From Peptostreptococcus russellii (GTDB lineage: Bacteria; Bacillota; Clostridia; Peptostreptococcales; Peptostreptococcaceae): a stretch of DNA of 64,000 nt. A model generated the notes under the pieces. It was not told the origin of the DNA and searched no databases. It saw nothing but the letters and a program-made list of their open reading frames with translations. The position numbers were made by a program, and so were the translations under genes. The stretch lies in contig NZ_FODF01000006.1 of assembly GCF_900110295.1 (NCBI RefSeq), forward strand, positions 1 to 64,000, in the 5' to 3' direction. The stretch's first letter is position 1. Each line of letters begins with the position of its first letter. Below are positions 46,200 to 55,530 of this stretch, piece after piece.

Positions 46200-46436
46200 T
46201 AACATAATAAAAGCCGATGACGAAGAGAGTAACATAGATGGATTTGCAGCGAGTTGAGAGTTTGGTGTGAGCTCAATATTGAAATTTATAGTGAAGAGAG
46301 CTTCTGAGGTTGTTAGAAGAAACTAAGTATTTTAACAGGTTTCCCGCCTTAAGGGTTTGAGAGGACAGTTTTATTGTCAATAAGAGTGGTAACGCGGAAT
46401 ATTCGTCTCTTGGTTTTTAACCAAGAGATTTTTTTA
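46200..46436 (+). ncRNA. T-box riboswitch, probably arginine-specific
   Basis: Stem I landmarks are present: AGAGAGTA (the AGUA bulge side), AGCGAG near 46248 and the distal loop GGTGTGAG at 46264-46271. The 3' arm reads GTGAAGAGAGCTTCTGAG. By the spacing of the glyQS T-box (GAA-N-codon-N-UUCUUGAG), the specifier is AGA at 46297-46299 (Arg). A GGACAG..CTGTC-like stem III precedes the antiterminator AGAGTGGTAACGCGG (46383-46397), one base from the TGGNACCGCG consensus; its TGGT would pair with tRNA ending ACCA. The terminator TCTCTTGGTTTTT/AACCAAGAGA with T tract is at 46406-46435. Uncharged tRNA-Arg should stabilise the antiterminator and turn on the transporter. Confidence 0.88.
46375..46416 (+). 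repeat. 42-bp direct repeat, copy 1
   Basis: This copy starts TGTCAATAAGAGTGG and ends GTCTCTTGGTTT. It covers the antiterminator and the 5' arm of the first terminator and is identical to 46634-46675. Confidence 0.95.
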
Positions 46437-46633
46437 TACTTTTTTTAAAAATTTTAATTTTAAGACTCATTTTTTAAGTTATTGAAGAAAATTAAAAGTA
46501 TCACTGGAATAGTTTTATGATTTATTAAAATCGAATTATTCTGATAAGATTGAATATTCCATATAGTAATCTTAATAGACTTTAGTCAGGTGCCGGCCGA
46601 TTATTCGAATAGCTGACTTAGGTCAACAATATC
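46437..46633 (+). other. Leader between the two T-box modules
   Basis: About 197 bases. Visible structures are GGAATA/TATTCC (about 46505-46561) and a hairpin with AGTCAG/CTGACT arms and outer GAC/GTC pairs (about 46580-46624) whose loop contains GGTGCCGGCC. I do not find a second stem I with a specifier loop and AGTA/GGTGTGAG motifs. Confidence 0.5.
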
Positions 46634-46696
46634 TGTCAATAAGAGTGGTAACGCGGAATATTCGTCTCTTGGTTTAATAAACCAAGGGACTTTTTT
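46634..46696 (+). promoter_or_regulatory. Duplicated T-box antiterminator/terminator module
   Basis: Copy 2 of the 42-bp repeat (46634-46675) again contains AGAGTGGTAACGCGG. It is followed by GTCTCTTGGTTT/AAACCAAGGGAC and TTTTTT (46664-46696), a second complete intrinsic terminator about 60 bases before the binding-protein ATG. With no second stem I, this looks like a partially doubled T-box. Confidence 0.85.
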
Positions 46697-46754
46697 GTTA
46701 CAAATTAAAGAAATTATATCAAAATTATATTATTTTAGAAAAGGAGAATTTATT

Positions 46755-47576
46755 ATGAAAAAGGTATTTAAAAAATTATTAGCAATTACTTTAGTAGCGA
46801 TGATTACTATAAGTGCAGTAGGGTGTGGAAAAGAAGAAAATGCACTTACAAAAATTAAAGATGCAGGGAAGATTGTTGTAGGAACATCTCCAGACTATCC
46901 ACCGTTTGAATTTCTTATTTCAGAAGATGGAAAGAGCAAGATTGTAGGTGCTGATATAGATTTGGCACAGAAGATAGCAGATAAAATAGGAGTAAAACTT
47001 GAAATAAAATCAATGGACTTTGATTCGCTACTACCTGCACTTCAGTCTGGTAAGGTAGATATGGTTATCACAGGTATGACTCCAGATGAAACTCGTAAAA
47101 AGGCAGTAGACTTCTCAGATATATATTTCAAGGGAGTGAATGGAGTACTAGTAAAGGAAGAAAATGTAGATAAGATAAAATCAGAAGATGATTTAAAGAA
47201 GGTAAACCTTGGTGTTCAGAAGGGTTCTACTCAGGAAACATATGTTAAAGACAAGCTAAAGATAGAAAAGTATAAGGCTTTAAAGGCGGTTCCAAACTTG
47301 GTTATGGACCTAAAGAGTGGAAAGATAGATGCCATAGTTTTAAATGACAAAGTAGCAAAAATTAATGAAGGTAAGTATGACAATGTTAAGTTAGTAAAGG
47401 ATCTAAAATTAACAGGCGGTGGAGACGAAGAAGCAATGGCAATAGCTGTCAAGAAGGGTGATAATAAGGAATTATTAAAGCTTATGAATGAAGAGATTAA
47501 AGAACTTCAGTCTAGTGGAGAATACGATAAAATACTTTCAAATGCAGTAGAAGAAGTATCAAAGGCAAAACAGTAA
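46755..47576 (+). CDS. Amino-acid ABC binding lipoprotein, probably arginine
   Basis: 274 residues from ATG 46755 (AAAAGGAGAA upstream); the longer frame from 46695 overlaps the terminator and is rejected. Lipobox AVGC with Cys24. The family-3 binding signature is clear: GTSPDYPPFEFL, GADIDLAQKIADKIGVKLEIK and LLPALQSGKVDMVITGMTPDETRKKAVDFSD. It delivers a polar amino acid to the permease encoded 230 bases downstream. Arginine is inferred from the AGA specifier of the leader T-box; basic versus other amino acids cannot be settled from the protein alone. Confidence 0.88.
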   Translation: MKKVFKKLLAITLVAMITISAVGCGKEENALTKIKDAGKIVVGTSPDYPPFEFLISEDGKSKIVGADIDLAQKIADKIGVKLEIKSMDFDSLLPALQSGKVDMVITGMTPDETRKKAVDFSDIYFKGVNGVLVKEENVDKIKSEDDLKKVNLGVQKGSTQETYVKDKLKIEKYKALKAVPNLVMDLKSGKIDAIVLNDKVAKINEGKYDNVKLVKDLKLTGGGDEEAMAIAVKKGDNKELLKLMNEEIKELQSSGEYDKILSNAVEEVSKAKQ

Positions 47577-47672
47577 ATAAAATATTTTAAGAAAATTAAA
47601 AACAAGCGCAAGACAATATAAATTTAAATGTAGTAATTTAAACTTAAAGGGTTAGTATGTACACAGTTAATT

Positions 47673-47706
47673 ACCTGCTTTGTTCAAACTTAACAAAGCA
47701 GGTGTT
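47673..47706 (+). terminator. Hairpin inside the transporter operon
   Basis: ACCTGCTTTGTT pairs with AACAAAGCAGGT, followed by GTTTAAC, between the binding-protein and permease genes. With a weak T tract it may only reduce read-through or stabilise the 3' end, giving more binding protein than permease. Confidence 0.65.
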
Positions 47707-47808
47707 TAACAAAATTAGCAAATAAAATTTGTATCAAATCTTATTTGCTAGACATATTAATATTAAATTATTTAGAAATCATAAACTTATTGAGAAAAGG
47801 AGAAAGAA

Positions 47809-48477
47809 ATGGGTTATTTATTAAATTATTCGGGAATGTATTTACATGGTGCGGGATATACAATTCTAGTATCATTTATAGCAGTTATAGGTGGATTTAT
47901 TATAGGTCTTTTGGCATCACTTGCAAGACTTTCAAAAAGTAAAATATTAAATATAATATCAGCAATTTATGTAGAGGTAATAAGAGATACACCTTTATTT
48001 GTTCAGGTAATGATTATAGCATTTGCACTTCCACAGATTGGAATCAACTTTCCAAGCTTCTTTGGATTAAGTGGTGACTTTACAGGAGCGGCATTTGCAT
48101 TGACACTAAATTCAGGTGCATATATATCAGAAATTATGAGATCAGGAATACAGTCAATTAACAAGGGGCAGATGGAAGCAAGCCGTTCATTAGGTTTAAA
48201 TTACTGGCAATCAATGAGATATGTAATTGTGCCTCAGGCTATAAAAAATATACTTCCAGCTTTGGCTAATGAGTTTGTAACATTGGTAAAGGAATCAGCA
48301 ATTCTTTCAGCAGTAGGAATATCTGAAATAATGTTTGTATCAGGAGCTGTTGCAAATGCTACATATAAGGCAATGGGACCTTATTTAGTAGCAATGGTAT
48401 TGTATTTTATAATAACATTTACTTTATCAAGATTAATAGGAAGATTCGAAAAGAAGTTAAATTCAAATGGTAGATAG
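47809..48477 (+). CDS. Amino-acid ABC permease (HisM/ArtQ type)
   Basis: 222 residues, five membrane segments. The EAA loop reads GQMEASRSLGLNYWQSMRYVIVPQAIKNILPALANEF (about 122-158), and IRDTPLFVQVMIIAFALPQIG (about 60) is typical of the His/Glu/Gln/Arg permease group. It forms the pore, probably as a homodimer. Start behind AAAAGGAGA. ATPase gene follows after 75 bases. Confidence 0.92.
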   Translation: MGYLLNYSGMYLHGAGYTILVSFIAVIGGFIIGLLASLARLSKSKILNIISAIYVEVIRDTPLFVQVMIIAFALPQIGINFPSFFGLSGDFTGAAFALTLNSGAYISEIMRSGIQSINKGQMEASRSLGLNYWQSMRYVIVPQAIKNILPALANEFVTLVKESAILSAVGISEIMFVSGAVANATYKAMGPYLVAMVLYFIITFTLSRLIGRFEKKLNSNGR

Positions 48478-48552
48478 TGAGTAAGGCAGGTAATAGCAAG
48501 TAGAAACGCATTTACTCAATGAAATATATATAAAGAATAGTAGGAGGAAGTT

Positions 48553-49290
48553 ATGAGCAAAAAAGAAGTATTACTTGAAGTAAAGAATTTACATAAAAAG
48601 TTTGGCGATTTGGAAGTTATAAAGGGAGTAGATATTGAAATAGATAAGGGAGATATACTGGTAATTATAGGCCCTTCAGGATCAGGTAAGAGTACAGTTT
48701 TAAGATGTATGAATTTGTTGGAAGAACCTACAGGTGGAGATATAATATTTGAAGGAAAAAGTATATTAAACAGCAAGACAATAGATCAAACAAGAGAAAA
48801 AATTGGTATGGTTTTTCAAAACTTTAATCTTTTCCCCAATAAGACAATAATGGAAAATATAACTCTTGCACCTATTAAGGTGAAGAAAAAAACAAAGGAA
48901 GAAGCGGAGAAAAAAGCCACTGAATTATTAAATAGAGTAGGTCTACTAGATAAGAAAGATGCATATCCGGCACAGCTTTCAGGAGGTCAGCAGCAGCGTA
49001 TAGCTATAGCAAGGGCACTTGCAATGGAGCCAGATATGATGCTATTTGATGAGCCTACATCAGCACTTGATCCAGAAATGGTAAAGGAAGTTTTGGATGT
49101 TATTAAGGAACTTGCAGAAGATGGTATGACCATGGCAATAGTAACTCATGAGATGGGATTTGCCAAAGAAGTTGCAGATAAAGTGATATTTATAGATGGA
49201 GGATATATTGTAGAAGAAGGAACTCCAGAAGAAGTATTCAACAATCCAAAAAGCGAGAGAGCGAAAGATTTTTTTGCCAAAATACTATAG
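48553..49290 (+). CDS. Amino-acid ABC ATPase (GlnQ/ArtM type)
   Basis: 245 residues. Walker [10 protein letters not shown] (near 40), Q-loop [13 protein letters not shown], signature [15 protein letters not shown] (near 143), Walker [15 protein letters not shown] and the switch histidine in [13 protein letters not shown]. It powers import by the permease encoded upstream. RBS AGGAGG. Terminator 49304-49336 closes the operon. Confidence 0.94.
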   Translation: MSKKEVLLEVKNLHKKFGDLEVIKGVDIEIDKGDILVIIGPSGSGKSTVLRCMNLLEEPTGGDIIFEGKSILNSKTIDQTREKIGMVFQNFNLFPNKTIMENITLAPIKVKKKTKEEAEKKATELLNRVGLLDKKDAYPAQLSGGQQQRIAIARALAMEPDMMLFDEPTSALDPEMVKEVLDVIKELAEDGMTMAIVTHEMGFAKEVADKVIFIDGGYIVEEGTPEEVFNNPKSERAKDFFAKIL

Positions 49291-49303
49291 TTAAATTAAG
49301 TAG

Positions 49304-49337
49304 AAATATCCATTCTAAGAAGAATGGATATTTTTAT
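49304..49337 (+). terminator. Terminator of the amino-acid ABC operon
   Basis: AAATATCCATTCT pairs with AGAATGGATATTT around a four-base loop, then TTATT. Confidence 0.88.
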
Positions 49338-49615
49338 TGTTAGGTTTACTATTTATAATTTTTATAAAATCGTATATAATAGTGTTAGTTGACTTTTTTA
49401 GAATTCGTTCAAAATAATTATTATAGAAAAAAGTTTATAATAATATACAAAACAAATCATATAATTTTGATTACTTTTGTAGTATTTATGTATATAAAAA
49501 TAAATTATAATAATAAAGGCTAAAGGGTGTAGATTTTAAAGTTGATTTTTGATACACTCATACAAAGAAAACAATACTTTAAAAGATTAATTATATGAGA
49601 AGGAGAGCTATTGGT

Positions 49616-50221
49616 ATGAAAAAATATGCACCTTGGATAAAGGTTGCGGCGGTATTGGCCGTTATAATATTTGCTTTAGTAAAAATAGATCCTTTTTCTA
49701 AAATCAAAAATGATCCTGTTGATATTCTAAATCAGGATAATTTGGCAAAAAATGTCGATATTGACAGTATATCTCCAGACACAGTAAGATATTCAGAGCG
49801 TGTAATAGATGAACATGCCTCTATTGATAAAATAGAGTTTGATAAAAAAAGCGGCATACTAAAAATAAGGTATTATGATACATCTCATATGGATGGTGAA
49901 ATAGAAGTCAGAAACTTTGCCTACCAGAGTGCCAATTTACTTAATGATTTAAAGGGAAATAGAGAAATAAAGGGAATAGAGTTTTCTCAAAAAATAAGCA
50001 TGAGAGATAATCAGAATATAGAGGACGCTATTTATGCTTATTTTGATAGAAATAATTTCGACAGTATTGATTATACAAAATGGGAAGATGATTTTAGAAA
50101 AAAGAATAAATTTCCATTATTTTATAACAGGGCAAATAAATACAAAATGTATATACAGCTTCAAGACGATATGGAGAGAGAAGCAGCGGATATTTTAAAG
50201 CATTCCAATGAAATAAAATAA
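49616..50221 (+). CDS. Single-pass membrane-anchored protein, unassigned
   Basis: 201 residues from ATG 49616, which has AAGGAGAG nine bases upstream; an ATG at 49595 overlaps that site. One N-terminal membrane span (about 7-24, IKVAAVLAVIIFALVKI) then a charged external domain of about 170 residues without a motif that I recognise (clearest block: EFDKKSGILKIRYYDTSHMDGEIEVRNFA). The 258-base spacer upstream (49337-49594) has a TATAAT near 49374 but no gene. Function unknown. Confidence 0.65.
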   Translation: MKKYAPWIKVAAVLAVIIFALVKIDPFSKIKNDPVDILNQDNLAKNVDIDSISPDTVRYSERVIDEHASIDKIEFDKKSGILKIRYYDTSHMDGEIEVRNFAYQSANLLNDLKGNREIKGIEFSQKISMRDNQNIEDAIYAYFDRNNFDSIDYTKWEDDFRKKNKFPLFYNRANKYKMYIQLQDDMEREAADILKHSNEIK

Positions 50222-50240
50222 AATTTAAAAAATGTAAAAG

Positions 50241-50273
50241 CCGTAGATAAATTAAAGTCTACGGTATTTTTTT
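50241..50273 (+). terminator. Terminator after the anchored-protein gene
   Basis: CCGTAGA pairs with TCTACGG across a ten-base loop, then TATTTTTTT. Confidence 0.88.
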
Positions 50274-50476
50274 ATTGAAAAACATTTATAGATTGAGAAA
50301 AATACTGTATATTAAAAAAATCCTGTGTTAAAATAAAAGTTGTGAAAGAGAATATAATTTATTAGATGTGTAGTGGGAATTTATTGACTTAATAAGTATA
50401 CTTAATAAAATATACATTATACAAAAATAAAATTCAGCCAATACTCATTTGTAAAAATAGATAAGAGGTGTTTTTA

Positions 50477-51520
50477 TTGAAAGATTTTATATTTGCAGTT
50501 AATGCAACCATGCCAGTATTCTTAATAATAATTTTAGGAAAAATACTTATTAAATTGAATGTAATTAATGAGCAGTGGATAAAAATAACAGATAGATTTG
50601 CTTTTAGGGTAGCTCTTCCAGCAACTCTATTTATAGATATTGCAGATATGGAAATAAATCCAGGAGAAAATATTAAATTGGTTGTCTTTTGTATTGTAGT
50701 AACTACTATTATGTTTTTTGGAACATGGCTTTTGGCATATTTGTTTTTAAAAGACAAGAAATCTGTCGGTGCATTTACTCAATCTGCAGTAAGAGGAAGT
50801 GCAGCTATATTGGGCATACCTTTTGCAGTAAATATATATGGTCATGCGGGAATGGTTCCTTTAATGATACTGGCAGTAGTTCCCTTATTTAATGCTTATT
50901 CTGTAATAATATTAGCAGTATCATCTCATTTTGAAAATAAGGAAGATTTAAAGAATAGAAAAAATAAGATAGATAGAGAATTATTAAAAGATGTTAATTT
51001 AGCTTCTAATAGAAATGAAAAAATTGAAATAAGAAAAAAGACTAGTATAGGTTTTAAAGATATAGTAAGATCTATAGTTAGCAATCCTCTAATAATAGGG
51101 ATAGCATTAGGTTTTCCATTTTGTATATTTCAAATAAAACTTCCTTTTGTACTTCATCAATCAATTTCTAGAGTAGGAGATACAGCTACAGCTCTAATGC
51201 TAATATCTCTTGGTGCAGGATTTGAAATAAAGGATCTGACAGGAAAGTTTGGATATTCTTTTGTCTCTACAATGATAAAATTAGTATTGCTTCCACTGAT
51301 ATTTATTCCTTTGGCAGTATATTTCGGTTTTAGAAATGATTCTTTAATAGCAATACTGATAATGTTGGGAACACCATCTGCCATATCTGGATATGTAATG
51401 GCTAAGAGTATGGACAATGATTATGTTTTGATGTCTAGTGCAATAGTTATGACAACACTTTTTTCAGCAGTAACTTTTACAATATGGATATTCATACTAA
51501 AAAGTATGGCTTTAATATAG
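50477..51520 (+). CDS. AEC (auxin efflux carrier) family transporter
   Basis: 347 residues from TTG 50477, seven bases after AGAGGTG; the GTG at 50468 overlaps that site. About ten hydrophobic segments in two halves, separated by a charged cytoplasmic loop (about 157-190). FRVALPATLFIDIADMEI and ALMLISLGAGFEI are typical of the AEC family (malate/malonate permease-like, PF03547). The transported compound is unknown. Single gene. Confidence 0.82.
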   Translation: MKDFIFAVNATMPVFLIIILGKILIKLNVINEQWIKITDRFAFRVALPATLFIDIADMEINPGENIKLVVFCIVVTTIMFFGTWLLAYLFLKDKKSVGAFTQSAVRGSAAILGIPFAVNIYGHAGMVPLMILAVVPLFNAYSVIILAVSSHFENKEDLKNRKNKIDRELLKDVNLASNRNEKIEIRKKTSIGFKDIVRSIVSNPLIIGIALGFPFCIFQIKLPFVLHQSISRVGDTATALMLISLGAGFEIKDLTGKFGYSFVSTMIKLVLLPLIFIPLAVYFGFRNDSLIAILIMLGTPSAISGYVMAKSMDNDYVLMSSAIVMTTLFSAVTFTIWIFILKSMALI

Positions 51521-51548
51521 TCTTTAAAATATAAATAATAGAATAGAT

Positions 51549-51589
51549 TTAGACAGTGTTTGTATAAAATACTGTCTAATATTTATTTG
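51549..51589 (+). terminator. Terminator after the AEC gene
   Basis: TTAGACAGT pairs with ACTGTCTAA across a 13-base loop, then TATTTATTT. Confidence 0.8.
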
Positions 51590-51610
51590 TATTCAAATCA
51601 CATTATTTCA

Positions 51611-51639
51611 TTCAATACTTCTATATTTTATGATATAAT
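51611..51639 (+). promoter_or_regulatory. Promoter of the desulfurase-thiI operon
   Basis: TTCAAT, 17 bases, TATAAT (51634-51639), 26 bases before the desulfurase ATG. The gap also holds the AAGGAG ribosome site, so the leader is very short. Confidence 0.55.
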
Positions 51640-51664
51640 AAAGTTTTGTAAAGGAGTTGATAGT

Positions 51665-52825
51665 ATGAAAGTTTATTTAGACAATAGTGCTACAACAAAG
51701 CCATACAAGGAAGTAGTTGATGAAGTAGTTTTATCTCTTACAGAAGATTTTGCTAATCCATCTGCTGCATATAGAGATGGTTTTGAAGTCGAGAAAAAAA
51801 TCAAAAAAATAAGAAATAATATTGCCAAAACTCTTGGCGTTGAAGATAAATCAATAATATTCACATCAGGAGGTACAGAAAGCAACAATGCAATTATAAG
51901 AAGTGTTGCTTATCTTAACAAGAAAAGAAAAAATCATATTATAACTACTGCAATTGAGCATCCAGCAGTATTAAATACAATAAAAGACCTTGAAAATGAA
52001 GGTTTTGAAGTTACTATTTTAAATGTAGATGAAAAAGGATATATCGATCTAAAAGAATTGGAAAACTCTATTACAGATAGAACTTGCCTAGTAAGTATAA
52101 TGTTTGTAAACAATGAAATAGGCTGTATTGAACCTATAAAAGAAGCTGGTGAAATAATTGCTAAGTCTAAAAGTGAAGTATTTTTTCATGTTGATGCAGT
52201 TCAAGCATATGGAAAGTTAGATTTTAAGTTAAGTGATTTAAATATAGATTTTATGAGTGTTAGCTCTCATAAAATTCATGGACCTAAGGGTGTAGGATTT
52301 ATGTATATTAAAGATACAAGTAGATTCAAGGCACTTTTAACAGGTGGTGGACAAGAGTTTAATCTAAGATCTGGAACAGAGAATGTTCCTGGAGTATATG
52401 GCATGGGAAAGGCTGTTGAAATTCTTTTCAAAGACCTTCAGAAAAACATTGACAAGATAAAAGAAATGAGAGATTATCTTTATAAGTCCCTGTCTGATAA
52501 TATAGATGATATAAAGATTAATTCAGACATAGAAAAATCTGTTTGCCATGTATTGAATGTTTCATTTAGAGATGTAAAGGGCGAAGTTCTTTTACATTAT
52601 TTAGAAGAAGATGGAATATGTGTATCAACAGGTTCTGCCTGCTCTTCTAAGAAGAAAGGAAGTCATGTCTTGAATGCAATAGGTCTAAGTCCACAAGATA
52701 TAGAAGGGGCTGTAAGATTTAGTCTATGTGAGATGAATACAAAAGAAGAAATAGACTATACTGTAGAAAAAATCAAATCTCATGTTGAAATGATAAGATT
52801 ATTATCTAGAAGAAAAAGAAGATAA
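51665..52825 (+). CDS. Cysteine desulfurase (NifS/NifZ type)
   Basis: 386 residues from ATG 51665 (AAAGGAG upstream); the 35-residue extension to 51560 runs through the promoter and is rejected. PLP-binding lysine in SSHKIHGPKG (Lys203), cofactor aspartate in HVDAVQAYGK, and the sulfur-carrying cysteine in STGSACSSKK (Cys326). It abstracts sulfur from cysteine as an enzyme-bound persulfide. thiI lies 57 bases downstream, which suggests that the sulfur goes to tRNA thiolation, as for NifZ-ThiI in Bacillus. Not an IscS-IscU cluster. Confidence 0.92.
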   Translation: MKVYLDNSATTKPYKEVVDEVVLSLTEDFANPSAAYRDGFEVEKKIKKIRNNIAKTLGVEDKSIIFTSGGTESNNAIIRSVAYLNKKRKNHIITTAIEHPAVLNTIKDLENEGFEVTILNVDEKGYIDLKELENSITDRTCLVSIMFVNNEIGCIEPIKEAGEIIAKSKSEVFFHVDAVQAYGKLDFKLSDLNIDFMSVSSHKIHGPKGVGFMYIKDTSRFKALLTGGGQEFNLRSGTENVPGVYGMGKAVEILFKDLQKNIDKIKEMRDYLYKSLSDNIDDIKINSDIEKSVCHVLNVSFRDVKGEVLLHYLEEDGICVSTGSACSSKKKGSHVLNAIGLSPQDIEGAVRFSLCEMNTKEEIDYTVEKIKSHVEMIRLLSRRKRR

Positions 52826-52882
52826 AAGCTGTATAGATTATAAAATATTAAAAAGAATAGTTGATAATTAGAAGGAGAATGT

Positions 52883-54061
52883 ATGTATAATATATTAATA
52901 GCCAAGTATGGTGAAATAGGAGTAAAAGGTAAGAATAGATATATATTTGAAAACAAGTTAATAAGAAATATTAGAAATATGCTTAAATCAATGGGTAAAT
53001 TCAATGTATATAAGGAATATGGAAGAATATATATAGATGTAGATGATAGTAATTACAAAGAAGTCATTGATGAAGTAAGAAAAGTATTCGGTGTAGTAGG
53101 TGTTTGTCCTGCTATAAAAAAAGAAAAAGATTATGAAGTTTTAAAAGAAACGGCACTAAAAATGCTAGAAGAAAAAGTAGAAGAAGGTGCTAGAACTTTT
53201 AAGATAGAATCAAAGAGAGGGGACAAGACATTCCCGATGACATCTCAGGAAATGAGTATAGACATCGGTGGCTATGTTCTTTCAAATATAAATAATCCAG
53301 AAGTTAGAGTTGATGTAAGAAAACCTCAGGTAAAGATTACATGTGAATATAGAAAAGAACACATTTTAGTATATGCTGATTCGGTAGAAGCTTATGGTGG
53401 TTTGCCTTTAGGGACAAATGGTAAGGCGATGACTCTTTTATCAGGTGGAATTGATAGTCCAGTAGCATCATGGCTAGTAGCTAAAAGAGGTGTAGATATA
53501 GAAGCAGTTCACTTCCACTCATATCCTTTCACAAATGAAAGATCACAGGAAAAGGTAAGAGAACTTGCAAGAATACTTTCAAAATACTGTGGTCCAATAA
53601 AACTTCATATGGTAAATACCCTTGATATACAAAAGGCAATAGCTGAAAATTGTAATGAAGAAGAAACAACAATTCTTTCAAGAAGATTTATGATGAGAAT
53701 TGCTGAAGAAATAGGAAAGAAAAGATATTGTGATGCCCTTATTACTGGGGAAAGTATAGGTCAAGTTGCATCTCAGACAATGCAGGGAATAGTATGTACA
53801 AATGCTTCTGTTTCAATGCCAGTATTTAGACCCTTAATAGCAATGGACAAGGTAGATATTATAAAGACAGCAGAGGAAATAGGAACTTATGAAACATCAA
53901 TAATTCCAGAGGCAGATTGTTGTTCTTTATTCTCTCCAAAGAAGCCAGTAACAAAGCCTAAGTTAGAAAGAATAGAAAAGTCAGAAAAAAAGTTAGATGT
54001 TGAAGGACTAATAAAGTCTGCAATAGATAACTCTGTAATGGAAACAATATCTTACGAGTAG
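52883..54061 (+). CDS. thiI: tRNA 4-thiouridine synthetase ThiI (short form)
   Basis: 392 residues. An N-terminal ferredoxin-like/THUMP region (about 1-165, [32 protein letters not shown]) precedes the PP-loop ATPase [19 protein letters not shown] near 180. The C-terminal rhodanese domain of E. coli ThiI is absent, as in Bacillus, where the desulfurase encoded next door delivers sulfur directly. It thiolates U8 of tRNA. RBS AGAAGGAG. Terminator at 54072-54108. Confidence 0.94.
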   Translation: MYNILIAKYGEIGVKGKNRYIFENKLIRNIRNMLKSMGKFNVYKEYGRIYIDVDDSNYKEVIDEVRKVFGVVGVCPAIKKEKDYEVLKETALKMLEEKVEEGARTFKIESKRGDKTFPMTSQEMSIDIGGYVLSNINNPEVRVDVRKPQVKITCEYRKEHILVYADSVEAYGGLPLGTNGKAMTLLSGGIDSPVASWLVAKRGVDIEAVHFHSYPFTNERSQEKVRELARILSKYCGPIKLHMVNTLDIQKAIAENCNEEETTILSRRFMMRIAEEIGKKRYCDALITGESIGQVASQTMQGIVCTNASVSMPVFRPLIAMDKVDIIKTAEEIGTYETSIIPEADCCSLFSPKKPVTKPKLERIEKSEKKLDVEGLIKSAIDNSVMETISYE

Positions 54062-54071
54062 TTTACAAATT

Positions 54072-54108
54072 AAAAATTGTGCATTTAGAAATTTGTGCAC
54101 AATTTTTA
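54072..54108 (+). terminator. Terminator after thiI
   Basis: AAAAATTGTGCA pairs with TGCACAATTTTT across a 12-base loop. Confidence 0.85.
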
Positions 54109-54169
54109 GTTTAACAGTTATAATGAAAGCAAGTATACTTTTAATTTATTAACCCAAAGGAGGAATATT

Positions 54170-55057
54170 ATGGAGCTTAAAAATAATATCAATGATGTAG
54201 CACTTATTTTTGAAGGTGGGGGAATGAGGGGAGCTTTTTCTGCTGGAATTGTAAATGCACTTTTGGAAAATGAACTTTACTTTAATTATGTTGCAGGAAT
54301 ATCAGCAGGTACTAGCCAGACTCTAAATTATCTATCAAGAGATAAGGAAAGAACAAAGAACTCATTTATAGATATAGTAGACGACCCAAACTTTGGAGGA
54401 TGGAAGTCTTTTATAAAGGGCAAGGGCTTTTTCAATAGTGAATATATATATGAAGAAATTGGAAAACCAGGAAAATGGTTAGAATTTGATTATGAAACTT
54501 TTAAGAAAAACCCAGCTAAGTATAGAATTATTTCTTATGATGTAAAGAAAAGAGGAGCTAGAAATTTTACAAACTCAGATGTAAAGTCTCTTGAAGATGT
54601 AATGAAAATAGCTAGAGCTTCATCATCTTTGCCATTTTTTATGCCACCTACAGTAATAAAGGATAGAGTATATTTTGATGGTGGATTAACAGGTGGAATA
54701 CCAATAGATATAGCAATAGAAGACGGATATGAAAAGTTTTTTATTGTAAGAACTCAAGAAAAAGATTATAGAAAAAAGCCTGTTAAGCATCCGAGTTTCT
54801 ACAAAAGGCACTTTAAAAAGTATCCGGGAGTTGCGGATGCATTATTAAAAAGACCGGAAGTATACAATAGACAATGTGATTTAATCGAAGAATTGGAAAG
54901 ACAAGGTAAGGCATATGTAGTTTATCCTGAAAAAATGGATATAACAAATAGAGAAACTCACAAAGAAAAGTTAGAAGAAATTTATGAACAAGGTTATGTT
55001 ATAGGTATGAGCGATTCAGATAAGTGGAAAGAATTTTTATTTGCTAAAAACAAATAA
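54170..55057 (+). CDS. Patatin-like phospholipase
   Basis: 295 residues. The oxyanion loop FEGGGMRGAFSAG (near 16-28), the serine elbow GISAGTS (near 43-49) and the dyad aspartate motif DGGLTGGIP (near 168-176) are all intact. There is no signal peptide, so it is cytoplasmic or membrane-peripheral. It probably hydrolyses acyl esters of phospholipids. Similar to the YjjU/RssA group. Start behind AAAGGAGG. Single gene. Confidence 0.9.
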   Translation: MELKNNINDVALIFEGGGMRGAFSAGIVNALLENELYFNYVAGISAGTSQTLNYLSRDKERTKNSFIDIVDDPNFGGWKSFIKGKGFFNSEYIYEEIGKPGKWLEFDYETFKKNPAKYRIISYDVKKRGARNFTNSDVKSLEDVMKIARASSSLPFFMPPTVIKDRVYFDGGLTGGIPIDIAIEDGYEKFFIVRTQEKDYRKKPVKHPSFYKRHFKKYPGVADALLKRPEVYNRQCDLIEELERQGKAYVVYPEKMDITNRETHKEKLEEIYEQGYVIGMSDSDKWKEFLFAKNK

Positions 55058-55434
55058 CTTATTAAAAAATAGAAAATTTAAAGTAAGTAATAATAATGCA
55101 ATTTATATAATTGTTTAAATTAGAAATCATAAATAGATGCAAGTAAAATATTAAAAATATAAATATAAAAATTCAATTAAAATATACAAAAATATTTAAT
55201 TAAAAAATAAAGAGGCAGTATATGTTAATTAGACTTAAAAAATCATAGAAATATGATATTAAAGCTCTATTAAAAAAATACTGCTTTTTTATTTTGTGAG
55301 TATCTCTCTGCAAATAGGGTATAGATTTATAGCAGGAATTTTTTTTATAGTTACTTAATAAGGTAAATTAAGATTTTTATGTTAAATAAGGTTAAGTATT
55401 AAAATTGTTAAATAAAAATTAATATAATAATAGT
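55058..55434. other. Spacer with a long-loop terminator-like element
   Basis: 377 bases without a gene. GCAGTAT at 55215-55221 pairs with ATACTGC at 55278-55284, followed by TTTTTT (55285-55290). The 56-base loop has an inner CATA/TATG stem, and AGAG/CTCT may extend it. It may terminate the patatin transcript or a small RNA. Confidence 0.5.
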
Positions 55435-55513
55435 TTGCAAAATATCCAGTTTACAAGTATAATAGATAAGTATCTATGAAAGTAGATGGATATCTATAAA
55501 AATAGATATTTTT
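55435..55513 (+). promoter_or_regulatory. Promoter and hairpin leader of the DEAD-box gene
   Basis: TTGCAA (55435-55440), 17 bases, TATAAT (55458-55463). The leader then has ATATCTAT (55490-55497) paired with ATAGATAT (55502-55509) and TTTTTAT, directly upstream of the AAAGGAAG ribosome site. This has attenuator or RNA-thermometer form. Confidence 0.6.
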
Positions 55514-55530
55514 ATAAGAAAGGAAGTTTT

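Noticed and set aside
46695-46754. N-terminal extension of the amino-acid binding protein
   Set aside because: It runs through the second T-box terminator and the ribosome site; the signal peptide begins at 46755.
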